Assembly (NCBI GenBank): GCA_035690495.1
Contig: DASSKK010000061.1
Coordinates: 1-64,000 of the forward strand
From: DASSKK01 sp035690495
GTDB lineage: Bacteria > Actinomycetota > Actinomycetes > Propionibacteriales > Nocardioidaceae
DNA length: 64,000 nucleotides
Direction of reading: 5' to 3'
The position numbers and the translations under genes were made by a program. Below, in pieces: positions 7,843 to 17,351 of this stretch (its first letter is position 1; each line of letters starts with the position of its first letter). The notes beneath the pieces were generated by a model that saw nothing but the letters and a program-made list of their open reading frames with translations, ran no database searches and was not told the DNA's origin.

Positions 7843-8663
7843 CGCGGCGCCTCCAGCCACTGGCCACGCCGGATGAGCACGTCACGCAGCACGTCGGTCC
7901 GGTCGGTCATGATCCCGTCCACCCCCATGTCGAGCAGCTCGTCGATCTCCTGCGGGTCGTCCACAGTCCACACGTGCACGGGCAGACCGGCGGCGTGTGC
8001 CCGCTCGACGAGTCGGCCGGTGACCACCGTGATCCCGCGCAGCCGGTGCGGCACCTGCAGGACGTCGCCTCGTGGGCCCGGCAGCAGGCGGATCGCCCAC
8101 TGCGGAGCCGGCGCGAAACGGCGTACTGCCACCTCGGCGGGCGCTGCTGCGGTGGCGACCCGAGGGCCGGCCGAGCGCCGGAACCGGCGGATGCGTGGGC
8201 TGTCGAAGGACCCGACGCAGACCCGGTCGTGGGCGCGCATCGACTCCAGCAGGGCCACCAGCGGCTGCACTGCGGCATCGGACTTCAGGTCGATGTTGAA
8301 CCGTGCCTGCGGGAACTCCTCGAGCAGCGAGGCGAGGGTAGGCACGTGCTCACGGTCGCCGACGAGCGCTTGGGCGATGACCGCATGGTCGTGCTGGGCG
8401 ATCGCCCCGGCCCGGTCGGTGACCCGGTCCAGCACGGGGTCGTGGAAGGCCAGCAGTACGTCGTCGCGGGTGGCGTGCACGTCGGTCTCGAGGTACCAGT
8501 AGCCCAAGGCGACCGCGTGCGTGAACGCCGCCCTCGTGTTCTCCAGCCCCTCCAGCTCGGGGTGGAACGCGCCGCCACGATGCGCGAACGCCAGCACCGA
8601 ACCCGGCCGGTCGCACACCGCGTCGAGGAACGGGTGCCCGGTCGGGCGGCCGAGCTGTCGCAT
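7839..8663 (-). CDS. Glycerophosphodiester phosphodiesterase
   Basis: GDPD-family TIM barrel, 274 residues from the ATG at 8663. It hydrolyses glycerophosphodiesters to glycerol 3-phosphate and an alcohol. Seen are the AHRGG active-site start (followed by ENTRAAF), LETDVHATRDDVLLAFHDPVLDRVT with the metal- and phosphate-binding residues, NIDLKS, and the late VHVWTVDDPQEIDELLDMGVDGIMTD segment. No signal peptide, so probably cytoplasmic. The start is uncertain: a GTG one codon upstream and a far-upstream ATG at 8741 also exist, but homology begins near residue 20 of the chosen form. It overlaps the MFS gene by 4 bases. Confidence 0.88.
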   Translation of the reverse strand: MRQLGRPTGHPFLDAVCDRPGSVLAFAHRGGAFHPELEGLENTRAAFTHAVALGYWYLETDVHATRDDVLLAFHDPVLDRVTDRAGAIAQHDHAVIAQALVGDREHVPTLASLLEEFPQARFNIDLKSDAAVQPLVALLESMRAHDRVCVGSFDSPRIRRFRRSAGPRVATAAAPAEVAVRRFAPAPQWAIRLLPGPRGDVLQVPHRLRGITVVTGRLVERAHAAGLPVHVWTVDDPQEIDELLDMGVDGIMTDRTDVLRDVLIRRGQWLEAPR

Positions 8664-8726
8664 CACCCGTGCAGTATTGCCCGCCCGCCCGGGGGATGTC
8701 GCCGAACCGCCCCCATGACTGCAGGG

Positions 8727-8732
8727 TATGTT
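8727..8732 (+). promoter_or_regulatory. -10 box for leaderless zinc-ribbon gene
   Basis: TATGTT, seven bases before the ATG at 8740. This placement favours 8740 as the start over the ATG at 8728, which lies inside the box. Confidence 0.4.
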
Positions 8733-8739
8733 CGGGCGC

Positions 8740-9024
8740 ATGGACGAGATGCGGCGTAGTGAGCCTGTCGAAATGACCTGCCCCCAGTGCCAGTCCCCGA
8801 TGACTCAGCGGCCCGTCGGCGACGTCACGGTGAACGCCTGCTCGTCCTGCAACGGGATCTTCCTGCCCCGTGGCGAGCTCGGCAACCTCGTCGAAGCCGA
8901 GGACGACTGGCACCGCGACAGCGGCCCGAAGACCATGCCGATGCCGCGGATCACCGCGGACATGGCCACACCGCCGCCCAGCCGTCCGAAGGCCCGCGCC
9001 TACATCGAGACGCTGTTCGGCTGA
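8740..9024 (+). CDS. TFIIB-type zinc-ribbon protein
   Basis: Small protein of 94 residues with one zinc ribbon of the zf-TFIIB type: CPQC...CSSCNGIFLPRGELGNLVE. Members of this family have no settled function. The ribbon normally starts within a few residues of the N-terminus; here about 12 residues precede it, and they are encoded by a single copy of the TGAGCCTGTCGAA repeat seen elsewhere in the window, so the first dozen residues may be a late addition. Starts at 8740 (promoter placement) and at 8773 (directly before the ribbon) are both possible. The gene converges on murA with an 18-bp inverted repeat between them. Confidence 0.72.
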   Translation: MDEMRRSEPVEMTCPQCQSPMTQRPVGDVTVNACSSCNGIFLPRGELGNLVEAEDDWHRDSGPKTMPMPRITADMATPPPSRPKARAYIETLFG

Positions 9025-9026
9025 GC

Positions 9027-9092
9027 CCACCCCGATTCGTCCGCGGTTGCGCGGGTGGTCGCCGCGGAGCCACGGCGGACGAATCGGGGTGG
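9027..9092. repeat. 18-bp inverted repeat between convergent genes
   Basis: CCACCCCGATTCGTCCGC (9027-9044) and its perfect reverse complement (9075-9092), separated by 30 bases that can form a short inner stem (GTGG/CCAC). It sits between the stop codons of the zinc-ribbon gene and the murA paralogue, so a bidirectional terminator is likely, although there is no T-run. Such long perfect arms could also be a repeat element. Confidence 0.6.
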
Positions 9093-9099
9093 AGGGTGG

Positions 9100-10626
9100 C
9101 TAGATGTCGCGGAAGGTCTCGATCCTGGCCCCCAGCGCGTTCAGCCGGGTGGCCAGGTCCTCGTAGCCGCGGTTGATCACGTAGACCGAGCGCAGCACCG
9201 ACGTGCCCTTGCAGGCCATCATCGCCAGCAGGATCACCACCGCCGGACGCAGCGCCGGCGGGCACACCAGCTCCGTGCCGCGCCAGCGGGTCGGCCCCTC
9301 GATCATCACCCGATGCGGGTCGAGCAGCTTGACCGAGGCGCCGAGCTTGGTGAGGTCGGTGAGATAGATCGCCCGGTTCTCATAGACCCAGTCGTGCAAC
9401 AGGGTCTGGCCGTCCGCCACGGCCGCGATCACTGCGAAGAACGGCAGGTTGTCGATGTTCAGCCCGGGGAACGGCATCGGGTGGATCTTGTCGATGGGGG
9501 AGTGCAGCTCGGAGACCTTCGTGGTGAGGTCGACCAGCCGGGTGTGCTCGTTCGCCGCGAGGTACTCCTCGCTCTGGTGGTAGCCGAAGCCCATCTCCTC
9601 CAGCAGGGCCAGCTCGATCTCGAGGAACTCGATCGGCACGCGGCGGATGGTGATCTCCGAGCGGGTCACGATCGCGGCCGCAAGCAGCGACATCGCCTCG
9701 ATCGGGTCCTCCGAGGGGGCGTACTCCACGTCGACGTCGATGTCCGCCGCGCCGTGCACCGTCAACGTGGTGGTGCCGACACCGTCGATGCGCACTCCCA
9801 GCTTCTCCAGGAAGAAGCACAGGTCCTGGACCATGTAGTTCGGGCTGGCGTTGCGGATCACGGTGACGCCGTCATGGCGGGCGGCGGCCAGGAGCGCGTT
9901 CTCAGTGACGGTGTCGCCGCGCTCGGTGAGCACGATCGGCCGGATCGGGACGATCGCGCGGTTGACGGTGGCGTGATAGCTACCCTCGGTGGCCTTGACC
10001 TCGAGCCCGAAGGGGCGCAGCGCCGACATGTGCGGTTCTACGGTGCGGGTGCCCAGGTCGCAGCCGCCGGCGTAGGGCAGCTCGAAGGTGTCCTCACGGT
10101 GCATCAACGGGCCGAGGAACATGATGATCGAGCGGGTACGCCGTGCCGCTTCGGCGTCGATGTGGTCCAGGTCCAGCTCGGCGGGGGGCACGATCTCCAG
10201 GTCGTTGTCGTCGTTGAGCCAGCGGGTCTTCACCCCGAGACTGCCCAGCACCTCGAGGATCCGGTTCACCTCCTCGATCCGCGCCACCTTGCGCAGCGTC
10301 GTACGCCCGCGGTTGAGCAAGGACGCGCACAGCAAGGCGACGCCGGCGTTCTTCGACGACTTCACGTCGATGCTGCCCGAGAGCTGCGTGGGACCGGTGA
10401 CCCGCAGGTGGGTGGGTCCGCCGCCGAGTGAGACGATCTCGGAGTCGAGGGCTTCGCCGATGCGGGCGAGCATCTCCAGGCTGAGGTTCTGGTGGCCGCG
10501 TTCGATCCGGTTCACCGCACTCTGGCTCGTGGACAGCACGTCGGCCAGCTCGGCCTGGGTCCACCCTCGGTGTTTGCGGGCGTCGCGAATGAGGTTCCCG
10601 ATCCGAGACAAGTAATCCTCCGTCAT
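9100..10626 (-). CDS. murA: XRE-type HTH domain fused to MurA-like enolpyruvyl transferase
   Basis: A 508-residue fusion. Residues 8-62 form an XRE/Cro helix-turn-helix (RDARKHRGWTQAELADVLST, then SQSAVNRIERG); residues 72-505 form the two-domain EPSP-synthase fold of UDP-GlcNAc 1-carboxyvinyltransferase, the first committed step of peptidoglycan synthesis. The KNA motif (K92-N93) and the PEP-reactive cysteine in GGCDLGTR (C189) are both kept, so catalysis is plausible. Ordinary MurA is about 420 residues and lacks the HTH. The ATG lies six bases after a -10 box with an 18-bp palindrome in the promoter spacer, pointing to autoregulation and a leaderless mRNA. It could be a metabolite-sensing repressor, an enzyme, or both. 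Confidence 0.88.
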   Translation of the reverse strand: MTEDYLSRIGNLIRDARKHRGWTQAELADVLSTSQSAVNRIERGHQNLSLEMLARIGEALDSEIVSLGGGPTHLRVTGPTQLSGSIDVKSSKNAGVALLCASLLNRGRTTLRKVARIEEVNRILEVLGSLGVKTRWLNDDNDLEIVPPAELDLDHIDAEAARRTRSIIMFLGPLMHREDTFELPYAGGCDLGTRTVEPHMSALRPFGLEVKATEGSYHATVNRAIVPIRPIVLTERGDTVTENALLAAARHDGVTVIRNASPNYMVQDLCFFLEKLGVRIDGVGTTTLTVHGAADIDVDVEYAPSEDPIEAMSLLAAAIVTRSEITIRRVPIEFLEIELALLEEMGFGYHQSEEYLAANEHTRLVDLTTKVSELHSPIDKIHPMPFPGLNIDNLPFFAVIAAVADGQTLLHDWVYENRAIYLTDLTKLGASVKLLDPHRVMIEGPTRWRGTELVCPPALRPAVVILLAMMACKGTSVLRSVYVINRGYEDLATRLNALGARIETFRDI

Positions 10627-10632
10627 GCCGTT

Positions 10633-10660
10633 ACGGTATCTCAGATATGAGATAGGTCAA
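10633..10660 (-). promoter_or_regulatory. Promoter with palindromic operator for XRE-MurA
   Basis: On the minus strand, -35 TTGACC (10660-10655), a 16-base spacer, and -10 TACCGT (10638-10633), six bases before the ATG. The perfect palindrome TATCTCA-gata-TGAGATA (10637-10654) fills the spacer, an ideal repressor position. The adjacent gene product carries an XRE DNA-binding domain. Confidence 0.62.
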
Positions 10661-10816
10661 ACACGGCACGCCGTGGTGCGGAGCCTGCCGGGTACGTCGT
10701 TCCCCCCGCCGACCCGATTCATGCACGATGCCGGCCGGGCCGATCACCGGCGACCCGCTCGACGTGCCGATGGTGGGGGATCGGGGGAGGAGGGCGATTG
10801 TGGCACGATTTCGCAG

Positions 10817-11260
10817 GTGACCAGCCGACCGGCGAAGGCCGAGCACCTGCGGGATCTTGCTCGGCTGCGGCGCGTGCGTGACCGGATCGACCGGGAGTAC
10901 GCGCAGCCGCTGGACGTCGAGGCGCTCGCGCGCGGTGTGCACATGTCCGCCGGACACCTGAGCCGACAGTTCAAGCTCGCGTACGGCGAGGCGCCGTACT
11001 CCTACCTGATGACCCGGCGCGTCGAGCGGGCGATGTGGCTGCTGCGGAGCGGGGAGCTCAGTGTCACCGAAGTCTGCATCACGGTGGGGTGCTCGTCGCT
11101 GGGCACCTTCAGCACCCGCTTCACCCAGCTGGTCGGCATACCGCCAAGCGCCTACCGGCGCGCAGCGACGCGTGTGGGAATGCCGCCGTGCGTGGCCAAG
11201 CAGGTGACCCGGCCGAGCAGGGATCCGGAGTCGGGAGCCAGGCAACCACTGCGAGGCTGA
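10817..11260 (+). CDS. AraC-family transcriptional regulator (DNA-binding domain only)
   Basis: 147 residues consisting almost entirely of an AraC C-terminal double helix-turn-helix (about residues 20-115: PLDVEALARGVHMSAGHLSRQF, then KLAYGEAPYSYL, and the second HTH SVTEVCITVGCSSLGTFSTRF before the closing GIPPSAYRR). There is no effector domain. Proteins of this form usually sit beside a VOC/glyoxalase gene, as here (11812), and may control it. The GTG at 10817 is chosen because homology starts shortly after it; an open frame from 10625 adds 64 unrelated residues. About 190 bases between the murA paralogue and this start hold only the murA promoter. Confidence 0.85.
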   Translation: MTSRPAKAEHLRDLARLRRVRDRIDREYAQPLDVEALARGVHMSAGHLSRQFKLAYGEAPYSYLMTRRVERAMWLLRSGELSVTEVCITVGCSSLGTFSTRFTQLVGIPPSAYRRAATRVGMPPCVAKQVTRPSRDPESGARQPLRG

Positions 11261-11298
11261 CACATCGCCCTGGCCTCATCTGGGCGCCGGTCGGCGGC

Positions 11299-11667
11299 TC
11301 AGTGATAGAGGGGGCAGGCCAGTGTGCCGGCCCCCTCACTCGCGGGTCGTCCCGGTGCCGGCACAGCGTCCGAAGCGCGACACGGAGGCCACGGCGTTCC
11401 CTCGGGCGGCTCGTGACGTGGCGGGCTGACGTTGCACAACACCTCGCAGTCGCAGTAGCCGCCCTGGTCCCGCAGCCGTTCCTCCAGGGCGTGCCCCTGC
11501 GGATGGGTGTGGTCGCGCCACACTCCGGCCCAGAGCAGCTGGCCGTCACACCCTCGCGCTTGGAGCATCCGGACCAGATAGCAGGACAGACACTCCTGTG
11601 CCCCCGGCTCGTCTTCGGGTCGGGTGGCAAGCTCACGTGCCTGCTCTTCGTCGTACGTCGTCGTCAT
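11299..11667 (-). CDS. DUF2695 protein
   Basis: 122 residues. The core CLSCYLVRMLQARGCDG, WAGVWRDH and GGYCDCEVLCN is that of DUF2695, a small cysteine-rich domain of unknown role. The C-terminal 35 residues are Pro/Ala rich. The ATG at 11667 is supported by GAGGAG about eight bases upstream; a longer form from 11724 has no such site. Convergent with the AraC gene, and a hairpin overlaps its last codons. Divergent from the VOC gene across about 145 bases. Confidence 0.72.
   Translation of the reverse strand: MTTTYDEEQARELATRPEDEPGAQECLSCYLVRMLQARGCDGQLLWAGVWRDHTHPQGHALEERLRDQGGYCDCEVLCNVSPPRHEPPEGTPWPPCRASDAVPAPGRPASEGAGTLACPLYH
11308..11337. terminator. Hairpin between convergent araC and DUF2695 genes
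   Basis: GAGGGGGC (11308-11315) and GCCCCCTC (11330-11337) form a strong stem with a short inner extension. It lies just inside the 3' end of the DUF2695 frame and 47 bases past the AraC stop. Confidence 0.4.
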
Positions 11668-11798
11668 CACGCTCTCCTCGGGCTCGATGGATCCTGCGGC
11701 ATTTCTAGGCCCGGGCGCCGACACTCATCGTCGACCGAGGTGAGCCACGGGCGCACGACCCATCAGGAATCGAGAAGCGCGACTGCCGCTGCCGCGGC

Positions 11799-11804
11799 TA
11801 GCGT
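11799..11804 (+). promoter_or_regulatory. -10 box for leaderless VOC gene
   Basis: TAGCGT, seven bases before the ATG at 11812; no ribosome-binding site is visible in front of that ATG. Confidence 0.4.
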
Positions 11805-11811
11805 GATAGCT

Positions 11812-12222
11812 ATGGACATCACCATTCACACCTGCGCCCTCCCGCATGACGATCCGGACGCCTGCCTGGCGTTCTACCGCGACGTGCTCGGCTTCGAGGT
11901 GCGCACCGACTACGGACACGGCACGATGCGCTGGATCACCGTCGGCCCCGTCGATCAGCCCGACACGTCGATCCTCCTGGCACCTCCGGCCGCCGACCCC
12001 GGGGTCACCGACGAGGAACGTCGTACGATCACGGAGATGATGGCCAAAGGCACCTACGGCTGGATCCTGCTGGCCACCAAGGACCTCGACGGCACCTTCG
12101 AGCGGCTGCAGGCCAGCGACGCCGAGGTCATCCAGGAGCCGACCGAGCAGCCGTACGGCGCTCGGGACTGTGCCTTCCGCGACCCCGCCGGCAACCACAT
12201 CCGCATCCAGGAGGTCAGCTGA
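11812..12222 (+). CDS. VOC (glyoxalase/bleomycin-resistance fold) protein
   Basis: 136 residues with the paired beta-alpha-beta-beta-beta units of the VOC superfamily: DACLAFYRDVLGFEVRTDYG in the first half and EQPYGARDCAFRDPAGNHIRIQ in the second, ending in the usual metal-ligand region. The superfamily covers glyoxalases, dioxygenases and antibiotic-binding proteins, so the substrate is open. It lies between an AraC-type regulator and a UvrA-like ATPase gene 30 bases downstream; this trio recurs in actinobacteria. No upstream ribosome site is seen, and the -10 box suggests a leaderless start. Confidence 0.85.
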   Translation: MDITIHTCALPHDDPDACLAFYRDVLGFEVRTDYGHGTMRWITVGPVDQPDTSILLAPPAADPGVTDEERRTITEMMAKGTYGWILLATKDLDGTFERLQASDAEVIQEPTEQPYGARDCAFRDPAGNHIRIQEVS

Positions 12223-12252
12223 GATGGATGACCGCTACTGCTGGGAGGCTGT

Positions 12253-14596
<2,344 letters not shown>

Positions 14597-14610
<14 letters not shown>

Positions 14611-14944
14611 GCGAGTGCGCTCGCATATCGAGGGCTCGGGTGAGGAGACCGAGGGGCTCCCCGACCAGGCCGGCCGGTCACTCGGGCGTCGAGTCCTGCA
14701 CATCCTCGGCAAGCGCAACGAGGACCTCACCCCGGACGACGTCGACGCGATGACCAAGGTGGTCGACGTCGTGCACCGGGAGCGACGCGACGACCTGGAG
14801 CCTCCTGCAGCGGCCCAGGCTGCCCTGGTTGCCGGTTCGCCGATAAGCGACATTATGTCAACTAACGCGGGACTCAAGATCACTTGCTGCGTCTGGGCGG
14901 TGTTTCGGGGCCCAGGTTCAAGGGTTCAACGCGACACCTCCTGA
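14597..14944 (+). pseudogene. Remnant of a DUF3140 gene
   Basis: The frame overlaps the last codons of the UvrA-like gene and continues for 115 codons. Its middle (EETEGLPDQAGRSLGRRVLH, then ILGKRNEDLTPDDVDAM and KVVDVV) resembles DUF3140, but the usual N-terminal helix is absent and from about residue 75 the sequence stops resembling the family and runs into unrelated DNA. I read it as a truncated copy joined to the end of the UvrA-like gene. The function of DUF3140 is unknown. It could still be expressed by coupling to the upstream gene. Confidence 0.5.
14849..14859. repeat. Short palindrome in intergenic scar
   Basis: GACATTATGTC, a perfect palindrome around a central T, in a locally AT-richer patch between two decayed gene fragments. 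It could be a protein-binding site or part of a lost mobile element's end; nothing else identifies it. Confidence 0.3.
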
Positions 14945-14949
14945 CCGGG

Positions 14950-15171
14950 CGGTTTCGTCATGGGTCGATCAGCGAGTGTGCGGGTCGCGTGCACGTCGTG
15001 GTCGACGCCGTAGATTCGACTCAGGTGGCTTTGCTGTGCGGGCTGGCGCACGATTCCCCCTCGTCGCCCGGCACCGGTTCGAACGAGTGCAGCACGATCT
15101 TCTCGAGCAGCTCCCCCAGCGTCTCGCCGTTGAACTCGGCCAGCCCCTTGAGCACCTCTAGGCGACCGTGT
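14950..15171 (-). pseudogene. Frameshifted fragment of a small helical protein
   Basis: On the minus strand one frame reads RLEVLKGLAEFNGETLGELL, EKIVLHSFEPVPG and then SPHSKAT before a TGA at 15023-15021. A neighbouring frame continues sensibly with LSRIYGVDHDVHATRTLADR. Together they resemble a small actinobacterial protein with a ribbon-helix-helix-like LKGLAEYxGxTLGELLE segment, broken by a frameshift and lacking a start. No promoter or ribosome site is visible. The reading is from memory of such proteins, so identity is weak, but the frame switch is visible. Confidence 0.35.
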
Positions 15172-15225
15172 GAGGTGCCGACTCGGTCGACTGTTGCACC
15201 GGTGAGGCCACTAGCCTGGCTTCTC

Positions 15226-15762
15226 ATGAGGCGGCTGCCCGGGGACGATGTACTCCCGTCGCCCAGCCTGGTGATGAACCGGCGTCTGATGTTGCGCGAC
15301 ACGCCCGAGCAGGTGTGGCCGTGGCTCGAGCAGCTCGGCAAACACCGCGGCGGCTGGTACATGACCCGCAGCGTGGAGCGGTTCGTGCCTCGCGGACGCC
15401 GCGCCGCCAGGTGCGTCGACCCGCGGTGGCTCGGTCTGCGCGTAGGGGACCGGATTCCCGACTGGGGACCCGGCGACCCGACGTTCGAGGTCCTGGAGGT
15501 CAAGCCGCCTCGGCACCTCGTCTACTTCACGGAGCGCCCGCGTCGTCCACGTCGCGGAGGCCCGCGTCCGCCGATCCGGGCCACCTGGGCGCTGGAGCTC
15601 TCCCCCGACGGCGCGTCCTCGAGTGTGCTGCGGCTTCGACTGCGGCTGGACCTCGGCAAGCCGGCCGGCCCCGTCGCGACGTATGGAGGGGGCGCCATGG
15701 ACCGGCTCACCGTGTGGCTGCTCGGGCGTGGCCTGAACGAGCGGCTCCGCGAGCAGAAGTAG
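15226..15762 (+). CDS. SRPBCC-like protein
   Basis: 178 residues. The first half has the pattern of the START/SRPBCC lipid-binding fold (LMLRDTPEQVWPWLEQLGKH, then RGGWYMTRSVERF), followed by GDRIPDWGPGDPTFEVLEVK, PPRHLVYFTER and a paired beta-strand ending; a C-terminal helix closes the fold. No catalytic motif is evident and the ligand is unknown. An Arg/Pro-rich loop (about residues 103-115) is unusual. The ATG at 15226 begins eight bases after TAGCCT, suggesting a leaderless start; the open frame upstream runs through the scar region and is not coding. Confidence 0.6.
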   Translation: MRRLPGDDVLPSPSLVMNRRLMLRDTPEQVWPWLEQLGKHRGGWYMTRSVERFVPRGRRAARCVDPRWLGLRVGDRIPDWGPGDPTFEVLEVKPPRHLVYFTERPRRPRRGGPRPPIRATWALELSPDGASSSVLRLRLRLDLGKPAGPVATYGGGAMDRLTVWLLGRGLNERLREQK

Positions 15763-15777
15763 CCAGTTCGGGACGGG

Positions 15778-17223
15778 TCAGCCGGCCACCGCAGTGAGGT
15801 TGGAGCGCAGGTAGGTGCTCGCGGCCTGCGCGGTCAGCGGCTGGGAGAACAGGTATCCCTGCCCCACCGTGCAGCCGTGCTTGGCGAGCAGACTGCGCTG
15901 CGTCTCGTCCTCGATGCCCTCACCGTAGACCTGCATGCCGAGCGCCTTGCCGACCGCGATGACGCCTTGCAGCAGGTCCTCGTTGTGGTCGGCGTCGCCG
16001 TCCTCCAAGTAGGAGCGGTCCACCTTCAAGATGTCCACCGAGAGCGCCTGCACGTGGGCCACCGAGGATCGCCCGGTGCCGAAGTCGTCCATCGCGATGC
16101 GCACACCCAGGTTCCGCAGCCGGGCGAACTTCTCCTTGGCTGCGTCCAGGTCGGGAATCACCGCCGACTCGGTGACCTCCAGCACCAGCTGGAACGGACT
16201 GAGTCCGCTCGCCTCCAGGCAACCGGCCACCATGTCCACGAAACCGTCCGCGGCCAGGTCGAGGCCGGACACGTTCACATGCACGGTCAGCGGAACACCG
16301 AGGGCGGCCGACCACTCCTGGACCTGGGCGGTCGAGGTCGACAGCACCACCCGGCCCAGCTCGCTGATCAGACCGAACTCCTCCGCGAGCGGCACGAACC
16401 GGCTCGGAGGCACCTGACCGTGCACCGGGTGGCTCCAGCGCACCAGCGCCTCGAACCCGAGCACCGAACCGTCCCGGATGTCGACCAGCGGCTGGTAGCA
16501 GACGCCGAGCCCCTGGTCGGACAGTGCCCGACGCAGGTCGCGTCCGATCTCGGCCTTCTCGTCCGCGCGGCCGATCATCTCCCGGGTGCACACCTCGACC
16601 CGGTTGCGGCCGGTACGCCGTGCCTCGCGGGCGGCCAGGTCGGCGGCCCGCAGCATTGCCGCCGGGTCCGCGTTCGGGCCGACCACGCGCCAGGTGGCCA
16701 GACCGCAGCTCGCGGAGAGCTCGACGCGGCGCTGGCTGCTCAACGTCACCGGCGCGGTAGCGGCCGACATCATCCGGCGGGCCACGTCCATGGCCACGAT
16801 CGTCGTGGGCAGGTGGTCGAACAGCACGCCGAACTCGTCGTCACCGAGCCTCGCCAGGCAGCTCAGCCCGTGCACCTCCCCCGCGAGCCGGGACGTGATC
16901 ACGCCCAGCAGCTCGTCGACGGCGGTGTGTCCTCCGGTGTCGCGGGCCACCTGCACCCCGCCCAGGGCCACCACCAGCAATGCCGGGGTCTTGCCCTTGG
17001 CCGCCTCGCCGATCGCGGCCGCACACCGCTCGACCAAGATGGCCTGGTCGCACACCTTCGCGCCGCCCGATGCCCCGGGCACGCTGGGCTCCGAGCCACC
17101 GGATCCGGAGTCGGCAGCGAGCCCGAGCACGGCTCGGTTGCCGCTGCTGTCGATCTTCCGCAAGGGTCCTCCCGACGATGGTGCCGACACCTGTCCGACG
17201 GTCGTGTCGAACGCTGAGTCCAC
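15778..17223 (-). CDS. GGDEF-EAL protein, probable c-di-GMP phosphodiesterase
   Basis: 481 residues: a GGDEF domain (about 60-215) and an EAL domain (about 225-475), without membrane helices or sensor domain. The GGDEF signature is altered to GDDEF (residues 127-131), so cyclase activity is doubtful. The EAL domain looks complete: GFEALVRW (EAL at 258-260), NVSGLDL, LEVTES, AMDDFGTG, LKVDRSYL, GEGIED and QGYLFSQPL. The protein therefore probably hydrolyses c-di-GMP, with GGDEF as a possible GTP-sensing part. A GTG at 17223 is used as start; no ribosome site is seen. Divergent from the D-threonine-aldolase-like gene. Confidence 0.88.
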   Translation of the reverse strand: MDSAFDTTVGQVSAPSSGGPLRKIDSSGNRAVLGLAADSGSGGSEPSVPGASGGAKVCDQAILVERCAAAIGEAAKGKTPALLVVALGGVQVARDTGGHTAVDELLGVITSRLAGEVHGLSCLARLGDDEFGVLFDHLPTTIVAMDVARRMMSAATAPVTLSSQRRVELSASCGLATWRVVGPNADPAAMLRAADLAAREARRTGRNRVEVCTREMIGRADEKAEIGRDLRRALSDQGLGVCYQPLVDIRDGSVLGFEALVRWSHPVHGQVPPSRFVPLAEEFGLISELGRVVLSTSTAQVQEWSAALGVPLTVHVNVSGLDLAADGFVDMVAGCLEASGLSPFQLVLEVTESAVIPDLDAAKEKFARLRNLGVRIAMDDFGTGRSSVAHVQALSVDILKVDRSYLEDGDADHNEDLLQGVIAVGKALGMQVYGEGIEDETQRSLLAKHGCTVGQGYLFSQPLTAQAASTYLRSNLTAVAG

Positions 17224-17339
17224 GGTAGGCGCTCAGTGGGCGCTATGTCCGGATTTTCGCGCGAAGTCGAGCCGCTTGGGCGTTCTGACTGGCCCGATCG
17301 GGCCATCCGGGGCTCGGCGAGCCCGGAACCGGGCTCACG

Positions 17340-17345
17340 TAGGTT
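17340..17345 (+). promoter_or_regulatory. -10 box for leaderless PLP-enzyme gene
   Basis: TAGGTT, six bases before the GTG at 17352, with no ribosome-binding site in between. Confidence 0.4.
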
Positions 17346-17351
17346 GGGCCG

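Noticed and set aside
10625..10816. N-terminal extension of the AraC-family protein
   Set aside because: It would begin inside the murA promoter and encodes unrelated residues; family homology begins after 10817.
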